Assembly (NCBI RefSeq): GCF_025628885.1
Contig: NZ_JAOTIF010000012.1
Location: forward strand, 62,001 to 126,000
Source of the DNA: Paraflavisolibacter caeni
GTDB taxonomy: Bacteria > Bacteroidota > Bacteroidia > Chitinophagales > Chitinophagaceae
Direction of reading: 5' to 3'
DNA length: 64,000 bases
Within the stretch, counting starts at the first letter, position 1; every line of letters starts with the position of its first letter. Positions 29,001 to 38,230 of the stretch are shown piece after piece. The notes beneath the pieces are model-generated. The model saw only the letters and a list, made by a program, of their open reading frames with translations, did no database searches and was not told the origin of the DNA. Both the position numbers and the translations under genes were made by a program.

Positions 29001-29364
29001 GGTTGATATCAAAGACACCTGGACCCCGGAAAACCCGGATGCCAAATATCCCCGGTACTATTGGGCTAATTATGGCAGGAACTTTTTTACAGATGCAGGC
29101 GGTGGCACTACCGCACCTGCCAACTACTGGCAAAAAGGCGACTATCTGGCTTTAAGAGAAGTAACACTTAGTTACGATTTTTCACGTGCTTTCTTAAAGA
29201 AGAAATTAAACAACAAAGTGCAGTCGTTCCGCCTCTATGTTTCAGGTTCCAACCTGATTTACTTCACCGGATATGATGGCACCTTGCCGGAACAGGGCGG
29301 TAATGATGTAGGCCGATTCCCCTTACCACGCCGCGTAACCTTTGGTGCTAACATTACTTTATAA
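26044..29364 (+). CDS. SusC-family TonB-dependent receptor (sialic acid locus)
   Basis: 1106 residues. Signal peptide to about residue 26, a carboxypeptidase-like beta-sandwich domain (QVTGKVTSEDGSPLAGISITVKG), the TonB box area (DEVVVVGYGKQ), a plug domain (SPLFIVDGII, IYGARASNGVVLVTTRKG) and a 22-strand outer-membrane barrel ending in FPLPRRVTFGANITL. It imports glycans through the outer membrane with the next gene, SusD, using TonB energy. Being first in the operon, it likely takes up sialic acid or sialylated sugars; specificity is inferred from neighbours. Confidence 0.95.
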   Translation: MKRAIACQRLLLLLAGFFVWITIHAQTKQVTGKVTSEDGSPLAGISITVKGKPSGTQTAADGTYSILADANDVLVFSSVGHEPAEVSIGASNIRNVSLKTSDKKMDEVVVVGYGKQSRRTLTGAVSSVDQRVLESAPRTNAATALQGTVSGLRVQQTSGAPGATPNIVFRGGTDFGGGGSPLFIVDGIIVPSLYGINAEDIESMDLLKDAASTAIYGARASNGVVLVTTRKGKKGKTQVNYNYKYAQNYVRRNPVEYLSAADYIKWNRRGLASRYEAAIASGSTADANNAKGQITGSWGWAPAAAWTAKDGKYSTQLVTDANRNLLNDPQWNLLVDPNPFNSSQVDSILFRSISQRELEDLILQESSLQEHYLNVSGANEQGNFALGLGTIKDVGMVVGSSLKRFNLNFNGGLNVGKALKLGLNVNAYNDKSVPSYLTADNSGGLTGGLIQRFGGIAPTVRLTHDSSGAILPGVDASTLGNPLYFKDKFLNNTLEQRFAGGVNLEYTILPYLKVLASGSGFIRYNNNETFNKEYQNGTGGAIINTRRASFAINRYYQYNYNAFLQFDKNYNRHNITAMAGGEYFERKNNYFRAAATGQGTDVIPYLTGATLSEGVPQSGYDLWHRMTSAIGRVNYGYGNRYLLTVNLRYDGTSKLKDNRYGFFPGISAGWNMHNEDFFNKIPGSQVISTFKPRISWGKNGNINDDILGDFATNLVYNNLGIYNGYTGYGATSLINTALVWESATSTNFGLDLGLFNNRLTIITDYFIRNVYDKLASLSIPRWTGYSGFTTNLSQLQNRGIEMDLKANILRPTTPDGLRLDLGANLFHVKNFAKTLPDNGLEKNRQGAIQIYDEKSGQLVWVGGLQEGERVGLDEIYAPMYDGIYRTQAELDKDANVYNTFLPYTNKRVRLMGDARWLDRDGNDTINSFDYVYVGRTTPTLQGGFNTFFGWKGLSLFAQMDYSLGFKIANQSWLRGMSQVQGSQNGPVDIKDTWTPENPDAKYPRYYWANYGRNFFTDAGGGTTAPANYWQKGDYLALREVTLSYDFSRAFLKKKLNNKVQSFRLYVSGSNLIYFTGYDGTLPEQGGNDVGRFPLPRRVTFGANITL

Positions 29365-29385
29365 ACAGATTAAAGAAACAGAGCA

Positions 29386-30918
29386 ATGAAAACAATCAAA
29401 ATAAACTATATAGCGATTGCCCTTGCCGCGGGGCTGCTTACCTTCACTTCCTGCGAAAAAAGACTGGAGGAAGTGACTGCAGGAACTTCTATCCCTCAGC
29501 AGGCAGTACTCACAGATCCTAATGCTGCTGTGGGCCTGTATAATGGACTTTATTCCTCTTTTCGAACTTATCATAGTGCATTATTCACCTTAGGTGAAAT
29601 GCGTTCGGAGATCTGGGCTGATGGGCTATATACAGAATCTGAAGATGCAGGTGCAAAACAATATTACACACATAACATCAGCAGGGACAATGTACCGGCA
29701 ACCGAATGGGCTGGCTTTTACAATTTGATCGACAGGTTGAATACGGTGATCACTCTCTTTCCTCAGTCACCTCTGGAGGCTGCCAAAAGAGACCGTTATC
29801 TGGCTGAAGCTTATGGCATGCGTGCGTATGTTTATTACACCTTGTTGAAAACCTGGGGTGGTGTTCCCATCAGTACAACGCCTGTGACTGGTGTAAGCAA
29901 CCTGCCTGAATTGTATCGTGAAAGAGCCAAACCGGAAGATGTAATGAAGCTCATAAAAGAGGATATAGAGCAATCACTGCGGTTGTTCAATGGTGACAAT
30001 AGTTTTAACCCACTGAGCAGCAAACGTATTTATTGGAGCCGCCCGGCAACCTTAACGCTGAAGGGTGATGTGTACTTATGGTCTGCCACAAATTTCAATG
30101 GCGGTACTGCTGATCTGACCACGGCAAAGCAGGCTCTGGAAGAAGTTAAGAATCAGCCCACGCTTGGTTTGAATGCTAATTATGCGGATAACTTCAATCC
30201 GGACAGGGAAGTTAATAACAAGGAAATCCTATTCGCCATCAATTTTGAAAAAGATCAGGCAACTATAAGCGCCTATGGCAACATCCTTGTGAATACTACA
30301 CAGGCAGGGACTCTTTATATAGATCCTGCAACAGGCCAAACCGTTGCTAATGCATATCCTTTAGTGGCAGGGGCCAGTCGTATTGGCCTTTCACCAGACA
30401 TGATTAATAAACTCACATCAGGACAATCAGACCAGCGTATCAGCAATACCTTCCGGGTCATGTATAGAAAAAGTGGCAACACTTATTCATCTGCCGGTGT
30501 ACTGCTCACGAAATTCATTGGTAAATCAGATGCAGGCATACAGGTGTATAGTACAGATTTCCCGGTTTACCGCTATGCAGATGTTTTACTGATGCTGGCA
30601 GAAGCTAAAACAAAGCTTGGAGAAGATCCTTCTATCGAGATCAACGCCATAAGGGAAAGAGCCTATGGCAGCGGATATACACCATTGGTAAATGGTTCTG
30701 TTCAGCAGAACATGGCAGCGATACTGGAAGAAAATCTGCGTGAGTTTATTGGCGAAGGCAAGCGTTGGTGGGCCTTGAGAAGAGCAGGCAACGAATTCGT
30801 GTTCCAATATATAAATCCGCAGTATTTAGCTCCTTCCAATACTTATAAATTACTGTTACCCATTTCACGGGATATGTTGAACCTGGATCCAAAACTGGAG
30901 CAGACGCCAGGTTATTGA
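29386..30918 (+). CDS. SusD-family glycan-binding lipoprotein
   Basis: 510 residues. Lipoprotein leader ending LLTFTSC, Cys-23. TPR-like helical core typical of the RagB/SusD family (AEAYGMRAYVYYTLLKTWGGVPI) and the C-terminal SusD pattern FPVYRYADVLLMLAEAKTKL with LREFIGEGKRWWALRRAG. It forms the lid of the SusC transporter on the cell surface and binds the substrate. 21 bases after susC. Confidence 0.95.
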   Translation: MKTIKINYIAIALAAGLLTFTSCEKRLEEVTAGTSIPQQAVLTDPNAAVGLYNGLYSSFRTYHSALFTLGEMRSEIWADGLYTESEDAGAKQYYTHNISRDNVPATEWAGFYNLIDRLNTVITLFPQSPLEAAKRDRYLAEAYGMRAYVYYTLLKTWGGVPISTTPVTGVSNLPELYRERAKPEDVMKLIKEDIEQSLRLFNGDNSFNPLSSKRIYWSRPATLTLKGDVYLWSATNFNGGTADLTTAKQALEEVKNQPTLGLNANYADNFNPDREVNNKEILFAINFEKDQATISAYGNILVNTTQAGTLYIDPATGQTVANAYPLVAGASRIGLSPDMINKLTSGQSDQRISNTFRVMYRKSGNTYSSAGVLLTKFIGKSDAGIQVYSTDFPVYRYADVLLMLAEAKTKLGEDPSIEINAIRERAYGSGYTPLVNGSVQQNMAAILEENLREFIGEGKRWWALRRAGNEFVFQYINPQYLAPSNTYKLLLPISRDMLNLDPKLEQTPGY

Positions 30919-30959
30919 TTGTTTTGAAAATTCAACTGTTTAAGATATAAACACCAAAT

Positions 30960-31901
30960 ATGAAAATTGAGCACTTACAAGGATTAGTGGCGGCGCCTTT
31001 TACGCCCATGCATCAGGATGGTTCATTAAACTTATCATTGATACCCCAGTATTACGAGTTACTTAAAAGCAATTATATTACCGGTGCTTTCATCTGCGGT
31101 TCAACTGGTGAAGGTGTTTCCATGACTACCGAAGAAAAGAAAGCAGTTACAGATGCCTGGGCTGACGTCACCCGGAATGATAAAGATTTCAAAGTGATGC
31201 TGCTGGTAGGTGGCACCAGCATTGCAGATTGCATAGACCTTGCAAAACATGCAAAAAAGGTGGGCATCTATGCTGTTTCATTTACAGCACCTTTTTACTT
31301 CAAGCCTGCCAATGTGACCAGGCTGACTGATTGCTGCAAGGCCATTGCAGATGCTGTTCCTGATATGCCTTTTTATTACTACCATATACCTGTGCTTACG
31401 GGTGTAGGCTTTGCCATGTACGACCTGCTGCAAGCAATTGATGGCAGGGTGCCTAACTTTGCAGGTATCAAATACACCCATGAAGATTTCATGGATTTTC
31501 TTTCATGCCTGCGTTTTAAGGATGGCAAATATGATATGCTGTGGGGAAGGGATGAAAACATGCTCTCGGCATTGGTACTAGGTGCCAAAGCTTCGGTAGG
31601 CAGTACCTTCAATTATGCGGCACCACTTTATTACAGACTGATCGATGCCTTTAATAATGGAGATATGGAAACAGCACAGGCATTGCAGCAAAAATCCATC
31701 GACATGATCCGGCTGTTGGGCAAATTTGGCGGCATCGCTACAGGCAAAGCTTATATGAAATTGGCCGGCCTGGATTGCGGTGAATTCAGGATTCCTGTTA
31801 CCAACATGAGTGCTGAAGCTTTTGAAAACTTCAGCAAGGATGTAGCAGCTTTATCATTTGATGCATTCAAATCTGTTATTCCGGAACTGGTAAAATCGTG
31901 A
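30960..31901 (+). CDS. nanA: N-acetylneuraminate lyase
   Basis: 313 residues, DapA-family (beta/alpha)8 barrel. Cleaves N-acetylneuraminate to N-acetylmannosamine and pyruvate in the cytoplasm through a lysine Schiff base. Visible: the substrate motif GSTGEGVSMT, the active Tyr region FYYYHIPVLTG and the Schiff-base Lys in FAGIKYTHED. Neighbours (sialidase, mutarotase, epimerase) support NanA over dihydrodipicolinate synthase. 41 bases after susD. Confidence 0.94.
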   Translation: MKIEHLQGLVAAPFTPMHQDGSLNLSLIPQYYELLKSNYITGAFICGSTGEGVSMTTEEKKAVTDAWADVTRNDKDFKVMLLVGGTSIADCIDLAKHAKKVGIYAVSFTAPFYFKPANVTRLTDCCKAIADAVPDMPFYYYHIPVLTGVGFAMYDLLQAIDGRVPNFAGIKYTHEDFMDFLSCLRFKDGKYDMLWGRDENMLSALVLGAKASVGSTFNYAAPLYYRLIDAFNNGDMETAQALQQKSIDMIRLLGKFGGIATGKAYMKLAGLDCGEFRIPVTNMSAEAFENFSKDVAALSFDAFKSVIPELVKS

Positions 31902-31911
31902 GGACTTTCAG

Positions 31912-33084
31912 GTGAGATGTTTCCTGCTTCATAAGATATTCATACTTGTATTCATTGTAAATACACAAACGATGTTAGCACAAATAAACACAGGCATACA
32001 GATTGATTGGAGGATAGCAGCCACCTTACCAGCATCCCCGGACAATGATCAACCGCTGGGGCAGGCAGGAACCCTGGCGGGCATTCATAACAATGTTATG
32101 ATCATTGCGGGAGGTGCTAATTTCCCGGACAAAGCACCCTGGAATGGCGGCAAAAAAAGGTACTACAAGGATGTGTTTGTGTATGAAATGGATACGAGGG
32201 ATGTGACCAGGAAACTGGACAAGGTTTTTCAGTTATCCTTGAATACGGCCTATGGCGCCAGCTGCTCTTCATCAAGAGGGATCGTTTATGCGGGAGGAGA
32301 GAACGAATCAGGAATTTCGGATCAGGTGATCTTGTTGCGATGGGATCCTGTTGGGAAAAAAAATTTAATCAATGATCTGCCCTCTCTTCCATTTCCAGTA
32401 ACTAACGCAGCGGCAACATGCCATGGCAACAGGGTATTTGTAGCGGGAGGTGAAACTGCTGATGGCGGCGTTTCGTCAAAGTTCTTAAGCCTTGACCTGG
32501 CCAATGTTTCCTCCGGATGGAAGCAGTTGGCAGATCTTCCTAAACCCATTTCACATGCAGTTATGGTGGTACAGTCAAATGGAGATCAGGATGCTATCTA
32601 TATCCTGGGCGGAAGAAAAAGAAATGCCAGCGGCATCAGTGACCTGTATGCATCTGTGTATGCATTTGATTTTTTGAAAAACCAGTGGCAAGAAAAAAGG
32701 TCATTACCTTATCCTTTATCTGCAGGAACAGGAGTTGCAGCAGGTAGTCATTCCATCCTTTTGTTTGGCGGCGATAAAGGTGAAACCTTTCAAAAAGCGG
32801 AAAGACTGATCGCTGCAATCAGTAAGGAAAAGGATGAAAAGAAAAGAGAAGAGTTGAACCGGGAAAAGATCAATGTCCAATTAGCGCATCCGGGTTTCAG
32901 CAAAGAAGTTTTGCAGTATAACACGATTACAAATAAATGGTCTATTGGAGGGTGTATTCCTTTTGATGTGCCTGTAACTACCACTGCATGTAAATGGGGT
33001 AAATATGTAATCATACCAAGTGGTGAGATAAAGGCAGGTGTGAGAACACCACTGGTATTGGCAGGAAAGATAATTAGTAAATGA
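31912..33084 (+). CDS. nanM: NanM-like mutarotase (Kelch propeller)
   Basis: 390 residues. Signal peptide from a GTG start at 31912 (RCFLLHKIFILVFIVNTQTM, then LAQ); there is no ATG before the end of the leader. Kelch-type repeats form a six-bladed propeller: VIIAGGANFPDKAPWNGGKK, GIVYAGGENESG, VFVAGGETADGG, IYILGGRKRNASG, ILLFGGDKGETFQ. In E. coli, NanM speeds conversion of alpha to beta sialic acid in the periplasm; Bacteroidota cyclically permuted versions are known. 10 bases after nanA. Confidence 0.9.
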   Translation: MRCFLLHKIFILVFIVNTQTMLAQINTGIQIDWRIAATLPASPDNDQPLGQAGTLAGIHNNVMIIAGGANFPDKAPWNGGKKRYYKDVFVYEMDTRDVTRKLDKVFQLSLNTAYGASCSSSRGIVYAGGENESGISDQVILLRWDPVGKKNLINDLPSLPFPVTNAAATCHGNRVFVAGGETADGGVSSKFLSLDLANVSSGWKQLADLPKPISHAVMVVQSNGDQDAIYILGGRKRNASGISDLYASVYAFDFLKNQWQEKRSLPYPLSAGTGVAAGSHSILLFGGDKGETFQKAERLIAAISKEKDEKKREELNREKINVQLAHPGFSKEVLQYNTITNKWSIGGCIPFDVPVTTTACKWGKYVIIPSGEIKAGVRTPLVLAGKIISK

Positions 33085-33116
33085 AAGAAAAAATAACTGA
33101 CATTATCTAATAGCAA

Positions 33117-34412
33117 ATGAAATACTCAAAAAACTATCCATGGATATTGGTCGGGCTGTTGTGGGGGGTGGCTCTTTTGAACTACATGGACAGGCAGATG
33201 CTATCCACAATGAAGCCCTCCATGCAAATGGATATTGCAGAATTGCAGTCGGCCACCAACTTTGGCTACCTAATGGCTATCTTCCTTTGGATCTATGGAT
33301 TTATGAGTCCTGTTTCAGGAATTATTGCGGATAAGTTTAATCGCAAATGGCTGATCGTGGGCAGTCTTTTTGTATGGTCTGGTGTTACTTATACTATGGG
33401 GTATGCTACAAGCTTTAACCAGTTATACTGGCTAAGAGCCATAATGGGCGTAAGTGAGGCCCTGTATATCCCTGCAGGACTATCACTAATCGCTGACTTC
33501 CATGCTCCCAAATCAAGATCGCTGGCCGTGGGCATCCACATGACCGGGCTTTATATGGGACAGGCACTCGGCGGCTTTGGCGCTACAATCGCGGCAGAAT
33601 ATTCCTGGAAGGAGACCTTTCACACCTTTGGACTGATTGGTATTGTTTATTCGACTGTATTGATCCTGTTCCTCAAAGAGAAAAAGGGCGGAGTGGAACA
33701 AGGTACTGAAATGGATATAATAAAACCGAAGGACAACACATCGCTATTTAAAGGTTTGGGCATACTATTTACCAATATTTCCTTTTGGATCATCCTCTTT
33801 TATTTTGCAATACCAAGTCTGCCAGGCTGGGCCACTAAAAACTGGCTGCCTACGCTCTTTGCCAATAACCTGCAAATAGAAATGGCAAAAGCAGGTCCAT
33901 TATCTACCATTACTATTGCAGCTTCCTCTTTCCTGGGTGTCATCTTTGGCGGTATTTTGTCCGACCGGTGGGTACAAAAAAATATAAGGGGCAGGATATA
34001 TACCAGTGCCATCGGTCTGGCGTTGACCATCCCTTCCTTACTGCTCATAGGTTTTGGTCATTCATTAGTTCATGTGATTGGCGCTGCGTTTTGTTTCGGC
34101 TTTGGGTTTGGGATGTTCGATGCCAACAATATGCCTATTCTTTGCCAGTTTGTTTCTTCCAAATACAGGGCTACGGCTTATGGACTGATGAACATGACCG
34201 GAGTATTTGCGGGGGCATTCATTACAGACCTGTTAGGCAAGTCAACTGATGCAGGCAGTCTGGGCAAAGACTTTGCTATGCTAGCAGGTATTGTGCTGGT
34301 CGCTCTCATTATTCAGCTTTATTTCCTGCGCCCGAAAATGAATGATTTTGTGGATGTGCAGACTGAAAATGCGCAGAGTGAAAAAACATTTGAAGCTATT
34401 AATGAAATATAA
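33117..34412 (+). CDS. MFS transporter, probable sialic acid carrier
   Basis: 431 residues, twelve predicted membrane helices with the usual middle cytoplasmic loop near residue 200. Motifs: LNYMDRQMLSTMKP near the start of helix 1 and the loop 2-3 pattern GIIADKFNRKWLI. It resembles the anion:cation symporter/glucarate-type branch and NanT-like carriers. Position between nanM and the sialidase gene implies transport of sialic acid over the inner membrane. The energy source is most likely protons; not shown. Confidence 0.9.
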   Translation: MKYSKNYPWILVGLLWGVALLNYMDRQMLSTMKPSMQMDIAELQSATNFGYLMAIFLWIYGFMSPVSGIIADKFNRKWLIVGSLFVWSGVTYTMGYATSFNQLYWLRAIMGVSEALYIPAGLSLIADFHAPKSRSLAVGIHMTGLYMGQALGGFGATIAAEYSWKETFHTFGLIGIVYSTVLILFLKEKKGGVEQGTEMDIIKPKDNTSLFKGLGILFTNISFWIILFYFAIPSLPGWATKNWLPTLFANNLQIEMAKAGPLSTITIAASSFLGVIFGGILSDRWVQKNIRGRIYTSAIGLALTIPSLLLIGFGHSLVHVIGAAFCFGFGFGMFDANNMPILCQFVSSKYRATAYGLMNMTGVFAGAFITDLLGKSTDAGSLGKDFAMLAGIVLVALIIQLYFLRPKMNDFVDVQTENAQSEKTFEAINEI

Positions 34413-34434
34413 TTAACTGTTATTCAACTTAGTT

Positions 34435-34472
34435 TTCCTCATCCAAGAATAAATAACGTTTTGGATGAGGAA
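34435..34472. terminator. Hairpin between transporter and sialidase genes
   Basis: TTCCTCATCCAA pairs perfectly with TTGGATGAGGAA over a 14-base loop. No T-run follows, so it may be an RNA-processing or partial-termination site that sets the ratio of upstream and downstream operon genes. Confidence 0.5.
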
Positions 34473-34491
34473 CATCATTAATTGAAAAAGA

Positions 34492-36105
34492 ATGAAGACG
34501 CAAAAAATTATCTATTGGTTTTGTTTCTGCTGTTTATTATTGTACACGCAGATTAGTAATGCACAAACCAAATCCTCATCAAACTTTAAATCATCCTTAC
34601 CCGGTGGCATCCGGATCTCATACATCTCACCACTGATCCCTACAATAAAAAAGTTTGACTTTAATCCACTGCTCCGTATCCGTGTTTATGTTCCTGCGGG
34701 TAAGCCTTTGAGTTTAAAAAGCCTTGGTTTAACATTAGATAAAAATGCTGTTGATGCCATTGAGGAACTAAAGGTATATAACACCAAGAACGAGCCGACA
34801 ATTGCCAAAAGCTCAATCCTCCTTGCAACAGTGAATAAACTCTCCGGCCAAATAGATATTCCATTTGACCTGGAAGCTTATCCCGGCATTACATATGTAT
34901 TATTAATAGTTAAGTTGAAAGATGATGCAGATATTGATAAAAAGTATATTGCTAAGGTCACTCATTTTACCACTGCAACGGGTGAAAAGTTAAAGACACC
35001 AGAATTGGAAAATTCTTTGGAAACAAAGACTTCATCTATTCACCGGCTTGGAATCACTGTCCGTTCGGCCTGGGAAGACAGTGTACACACTTACAGAATT
35101 CCAGGATTGGCTACAACAGATAAGGGGACATTGATTGCAGTATATGACGCACGGTATGATAATACCAGGGATTTGCCCGGAAACATTGATGTAGGCATGA
35201 GCCGTAGCACCGATGGAGGCAAAACATGGGAGCCAATGAAGATCATAATGGACATGGGAGCGCCGCATGAAAACAATGGTGTTGGAGATCCTGCCGTTTT
35301 ATTTGACCCTGTAACAAAAAAGATTTGGGTGGCTGCATTATGGAGCAAGGGCAACCGTTCCATTGCAGGGTCAGAACCTGGGCTTTCTCCCGATACGACC
35401 GGTCAGTTTGTTTTAGTAAGCAGTGATGATGATGGATTAACCTGGTCAAAACCTTACAGCATTACAAACCAGGTAAAAGATCCCAAATGGCATTTATATT
35501 TTAATGGTCCGGGGACTGGCATTACTATGAAAAACGGTAATCTTGTTTTTGCCTCACAATACTGGGACGAATCGAAGAAGCCAGGCATTCCACATTCATC
35601 TATAATATACAGTGGAGATCATGGCAAAACATGGAAGAGTGGCATTGGCGCCAAGTCGAATACAACTGAAAGCCAGGTGGTGGAAACTACCCCAGGCACA
35701 TTAATGCTGAACATGCGGGATAACCGGGGAAAGTTCAGAAGCGTCGCAACAACAAAAGACATGGGTAAAACTTGGGTAGAACATCATACCTCGTATGAAG
35801 CATTGCCTGACCCGGTTTCAATGGCAAGCCTTATCAAAGCAAGGGTGAATGTAAAAGGAAAAATGAAAGATGTTTTATTTTTCAGTAACGTTAACTCAAC
35901 TTCAGCTAGATTCAATACAACCATCAAAGCAAGTCTTGATTTAGGTGAATCGTGGTTGCCAGAGAATGAAGTTGCACTTGATTTTAGGTCAACTTATGGA
36001 TATTCTGCCCTGACAAAAATTGATGATCATACCATCGGCATTTTATATGAGGGTACAAGAGATCTTTACTTCTTACGTATTCCAGTAAGTGATATCATTA
36101 AATAA
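34492..36105 (+). CDS. nanH: Exo-alpha-sialidase (GH33)
   Basis: 537 residues. Signal peptide to about residue 25, an N-terminal beta-sandwich typical of Bacteroidota sialidases (to about 180), then a six-bladed propeller. Catalytic features: the RIP motif in HTYRIPGL, an Asp in VYDARYDN, four Asp-boxes (STDGGKTW, SDDDGLTW, SGDHGKTW, TKDMGKTW), the second Arg in LMLNMRDNRG and the nucleophile Tyr in STYGYSAL. Releases terminal sialic acids from glycans in the periplasm or at the surface. Confidence 0.95.
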   Translation: MKTQKIIYWFCFCCLLLYTQISNAQTKSSSNFKSSLPGGIRISYISPLIPTIKKFDFNPLLRIRVYVPAGKPLSLKSLGLTLDKNAVDAIEELKVYNTKNEPTIAKSSILLATVNKLSGQIDIPFDLEAYPGITYVLLIVKLKDDADIDKKYIAKVTHFTTATGEKLKTPELENSLETKTSSIHRLGITVRSAWEDSVHTYRIPGLATTDKGTLIAVYDARYDNTRDLPGNIDVGMSRSTDGGKTWEPMKIIMDMGAPHENNGVGDPAVLFDPVTKKIWVAALWSKGNRSIAGSEPGLSPDTTGQFVLVSSDDDGLTWSKPYSITNQVKDPKWHLYFNGPGTGITMKNGNLVFASQYWDESKKPGIPHSSIIYSGDHGKTWKSGIGAKSNTTESQVVETTPGTLMLNMRDNRGKFRSVATTKDMGKTWVEHHTSYEALPDPVSMASLIKARVNVKGKMKDVLFFSNVNSTSARFNTTIKASLDLGESWLPENEVALDFRSTYGYSALTKIDDHTIGILYEGTRDLYFLRIPVSDIIK

Positions 36106-36118
36106 TAAAGAGAAATCA

Positions 36119-38230
36119 ATGCGGCCGCATTTTTCAATAAAGTGTTTACTGGGTGCACTGCTGGTTTGTATAAATGTCTTTGTATCTGCACAGCAGGCTA
36201 CCATCCTAAAGGTTGCCTGCATTGGCAACTCTGTGACTTTTGGAGCAGGGCACAAGAAACCGCAATTGACGTCCTATCCCTCCGTCCTGCAGCAATTGAT
36301 GGGACAGAGATATACGGTTAAAAACTTTGGTCATAGCGGGGCTACACTACTGCGCAAAGGCCATAACCCTTATTATAAGACCAAGGCATTTGCGGAGGCA
36401 TTGGCATTTGCGCCTGATATAGCTATTGTACATTTAGGTTTGAATGATACCGATCCACGGAACTGGCCTGATTACAGGGATAACTTTGAACCTGATTACG
36501 CCTGGCTGATAGATACATTAAGGAAAGTAAATCCGGTTATTCAAGTGTTTGTCTGCAGGCTTACACCCATATTTAACGGGCATTCAAGGTTCAAGTCTGG
36601 CACAAGAGACTGGTATTGGCAAATTCAGGAATTGATTCCTGCAATAGCTAAGGCTAACCATACGGCGCTAATAGATTTGTATACGCCCTTGCACAACCGT
36701 CCTGATTTGTTTGCTGACAATTTACATCCTGACGCTGAAGGCGCTTCTATCATAGCTCATACCGTCTATAAGGCTTTAACCGGAGATGTGGGCGGTTTGC
36801 AAATACCGTCCATATTTACTGATGATATGGTATTGCAGCGTGAGCAACCCATTTATTTTTATGGTAAAGCCAATGCAGGCACTCTGGTTGAAGTGACCTT
36901 TCATATGGATAAGCAAAAAACAGTTGCCGATGAGTATGGCAACTGGAAAATTGCCTTTCCTGCTATGCAGGCGGGTGGTCCATATGAGGCTAGCATTAAA
37001 AATCAGCAGTCGGTAATTACCCTGAAAAATGTATTGATTGGCGAAGTGTGGTTATGTTCTGGCCAGTCGAATATGGCATTCCAACTGCAGCATGCTATTG
37101 GAGGAAAAGAAGCGATTCAGGAAGCTTCAAGACTCTCCAGGCTTCGTCTCTTCAAATACAATCAATTGGCAGAGACCAATGCTGCTGCCTGGGATTCTCT
37201 AACCTTGGATAAAATCAACAAGCTGCAATACTTTTCTGGCCATTGGAAAATTACTGATTCCCAATCGGCTGCCGACTTTTCAGCCATTGCTTATTTCTTT
37301 GGCAAAAAGCTAACTACTGAAGAAAACATTCCTATTGGTCTAATACAGGTAGCTGTAGGCGGTTCGCCCATAGAATCATGGATTGACAGATATACCATGG
37401 AGCATGATGAGCAATTGGTTGATATTTTAGACAACTGGCGTAAATCTGACTTTATACAGGCTTTCTGCCGTGAGCGGGCAGATGTGAATTTAAAGAATGC
37501 CATCAAAGCCAACCAGCGTCATCCCTATGAACCCTGTTACAACTATGAAGCCGGTATTGATTCTTTAACCCGCTTTCCTATAAAGGGCGTACTATGGTAC
37601 CAGGGCGAAAGCAATACGCACAATCCAGAAGCCTACCAAGCACTATTTAAGACAATGGTACGCAGCTGGAGAAAGAAATGGGGTTATGATTTTCCTTTTT
37701 ATTTCGTGCAACTATCGTCCATTGACCGTCCGTCATGGCCTCATTTCAGGGAAATACAGCGCAAATTGCAAAAAGAGGTTCCCAACGTTTATATGGCTGT
37801 GAGTTCAGACCTTGGCGATTCCTTAGATGTGCATCCGACAAGAAAAAGAGAAGTAGGGGAGCGCCTGGCGCTTTTAGCGGAACGATATACTTACAACAAA
37901 AATATCCCGGCAGAGGGCCCGATGGTAACATCTGCGAAGCAAGACAGCAAGAGCGTTATTATTGATTTTTCTTTTGCAAAGAAGTTATCTGCTTCAAACA
38001 ATGAACAGCTAACAGGCTTTGAGCTGGTTACCACCAAAGGATTACTAATTCCCGCACAAGCAAATATTGTTAGTGGTAATAAAGTAAAGATTAGTTTACC
38101 TGCTAACGAAAAAATAAAAGCTGTAGCATATGCCTGGCAACCATTTACCCGTGCTAATCTGGTGAATGAGGCAGGCTTGCCAGCTTCTACTTTCTACCTT
38201 ACCTTAAACAAACAGTATAATGAGTTATAG
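36119..38230 (+). CDS. Sialate O-acetylesterase, two esterase domains
   Basis: 703 residues from ATG 36119 (a GTG at 36089 overlaps the sialidase end and is less likely). Signal peptide to VSAQQ. Domain 1 (to about 230) is an SGNH hydrolase: IGNSVTFGAG, GHSGATL, HLGLNDTDP and DNLHPDAEG. Domain 2 is DUF303-type: WLCSGQSNMAF and WYQGESNTHN. The double-domain plan matches NanS of Tannerella forsythia, which removes O-acetyl groups from sialic acid so sialidase and lyase can act. It overlaps the next gene by 11 bases. Confidence 0.92.
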   Translation: MRPHFSIKCLLGALLVCINVFVSAQQATILKVACIGNSVTFGAGHKKPQLTSYPSVLQQLMGQRYTVKNFGHSGATLLRKGHNPYYKTKAFAEALAFAPDIAIVHLGLNDTDPRNWPDYRDNFEPDYAWLIDTLRKVNPVIQVFVCRLTPIFNGHSRFKSGTRDWYWQIQELIPAIAKANHTALIDLYTPLHNRPDLFADNLHPDAEGASIIAHTVYKALTGDVGGLQIPSIFTDDMVLQREQPIYFYGKANAGTLVEVTFHMDKQKTVADEYGNWKIAFPAMQAGGPYEASIKNQQSVITLKNVLIGEVWLCSGQSNMAFQLQHAIGGKEAIQEASRLSRLRLFKYNQLAETNAAAWDSLTLDKINKLQYFSGHWKITDSQSAADFSAIAYFFGKKLTTEENIPIGLIQVAVGGSPIESWIDRYTMEHDEQLVDILDNWRKSDFIQAFCRERADVNLKNAIKANQRHPYEPCYNYEAGIDSLTRFPIKGVLWYQGESNTHNPEAYQALFKTMVRSWRKKWGYDFPFYFVQLSSIDRPSWPHFREIQRKLQKEVPNVYMAVSSDLGDSLDVHPTRKREVGERLALLAERYTYNKNIPAEGPMVTSAKQDSKSVIIDFSFAKKLSASNNEQLTGFELVTTKGLLIPAQANIVSGNKVKISLPANEKIKAVAYAWQPFTRANLVNEAGLPASTFYLTLNKQYNEL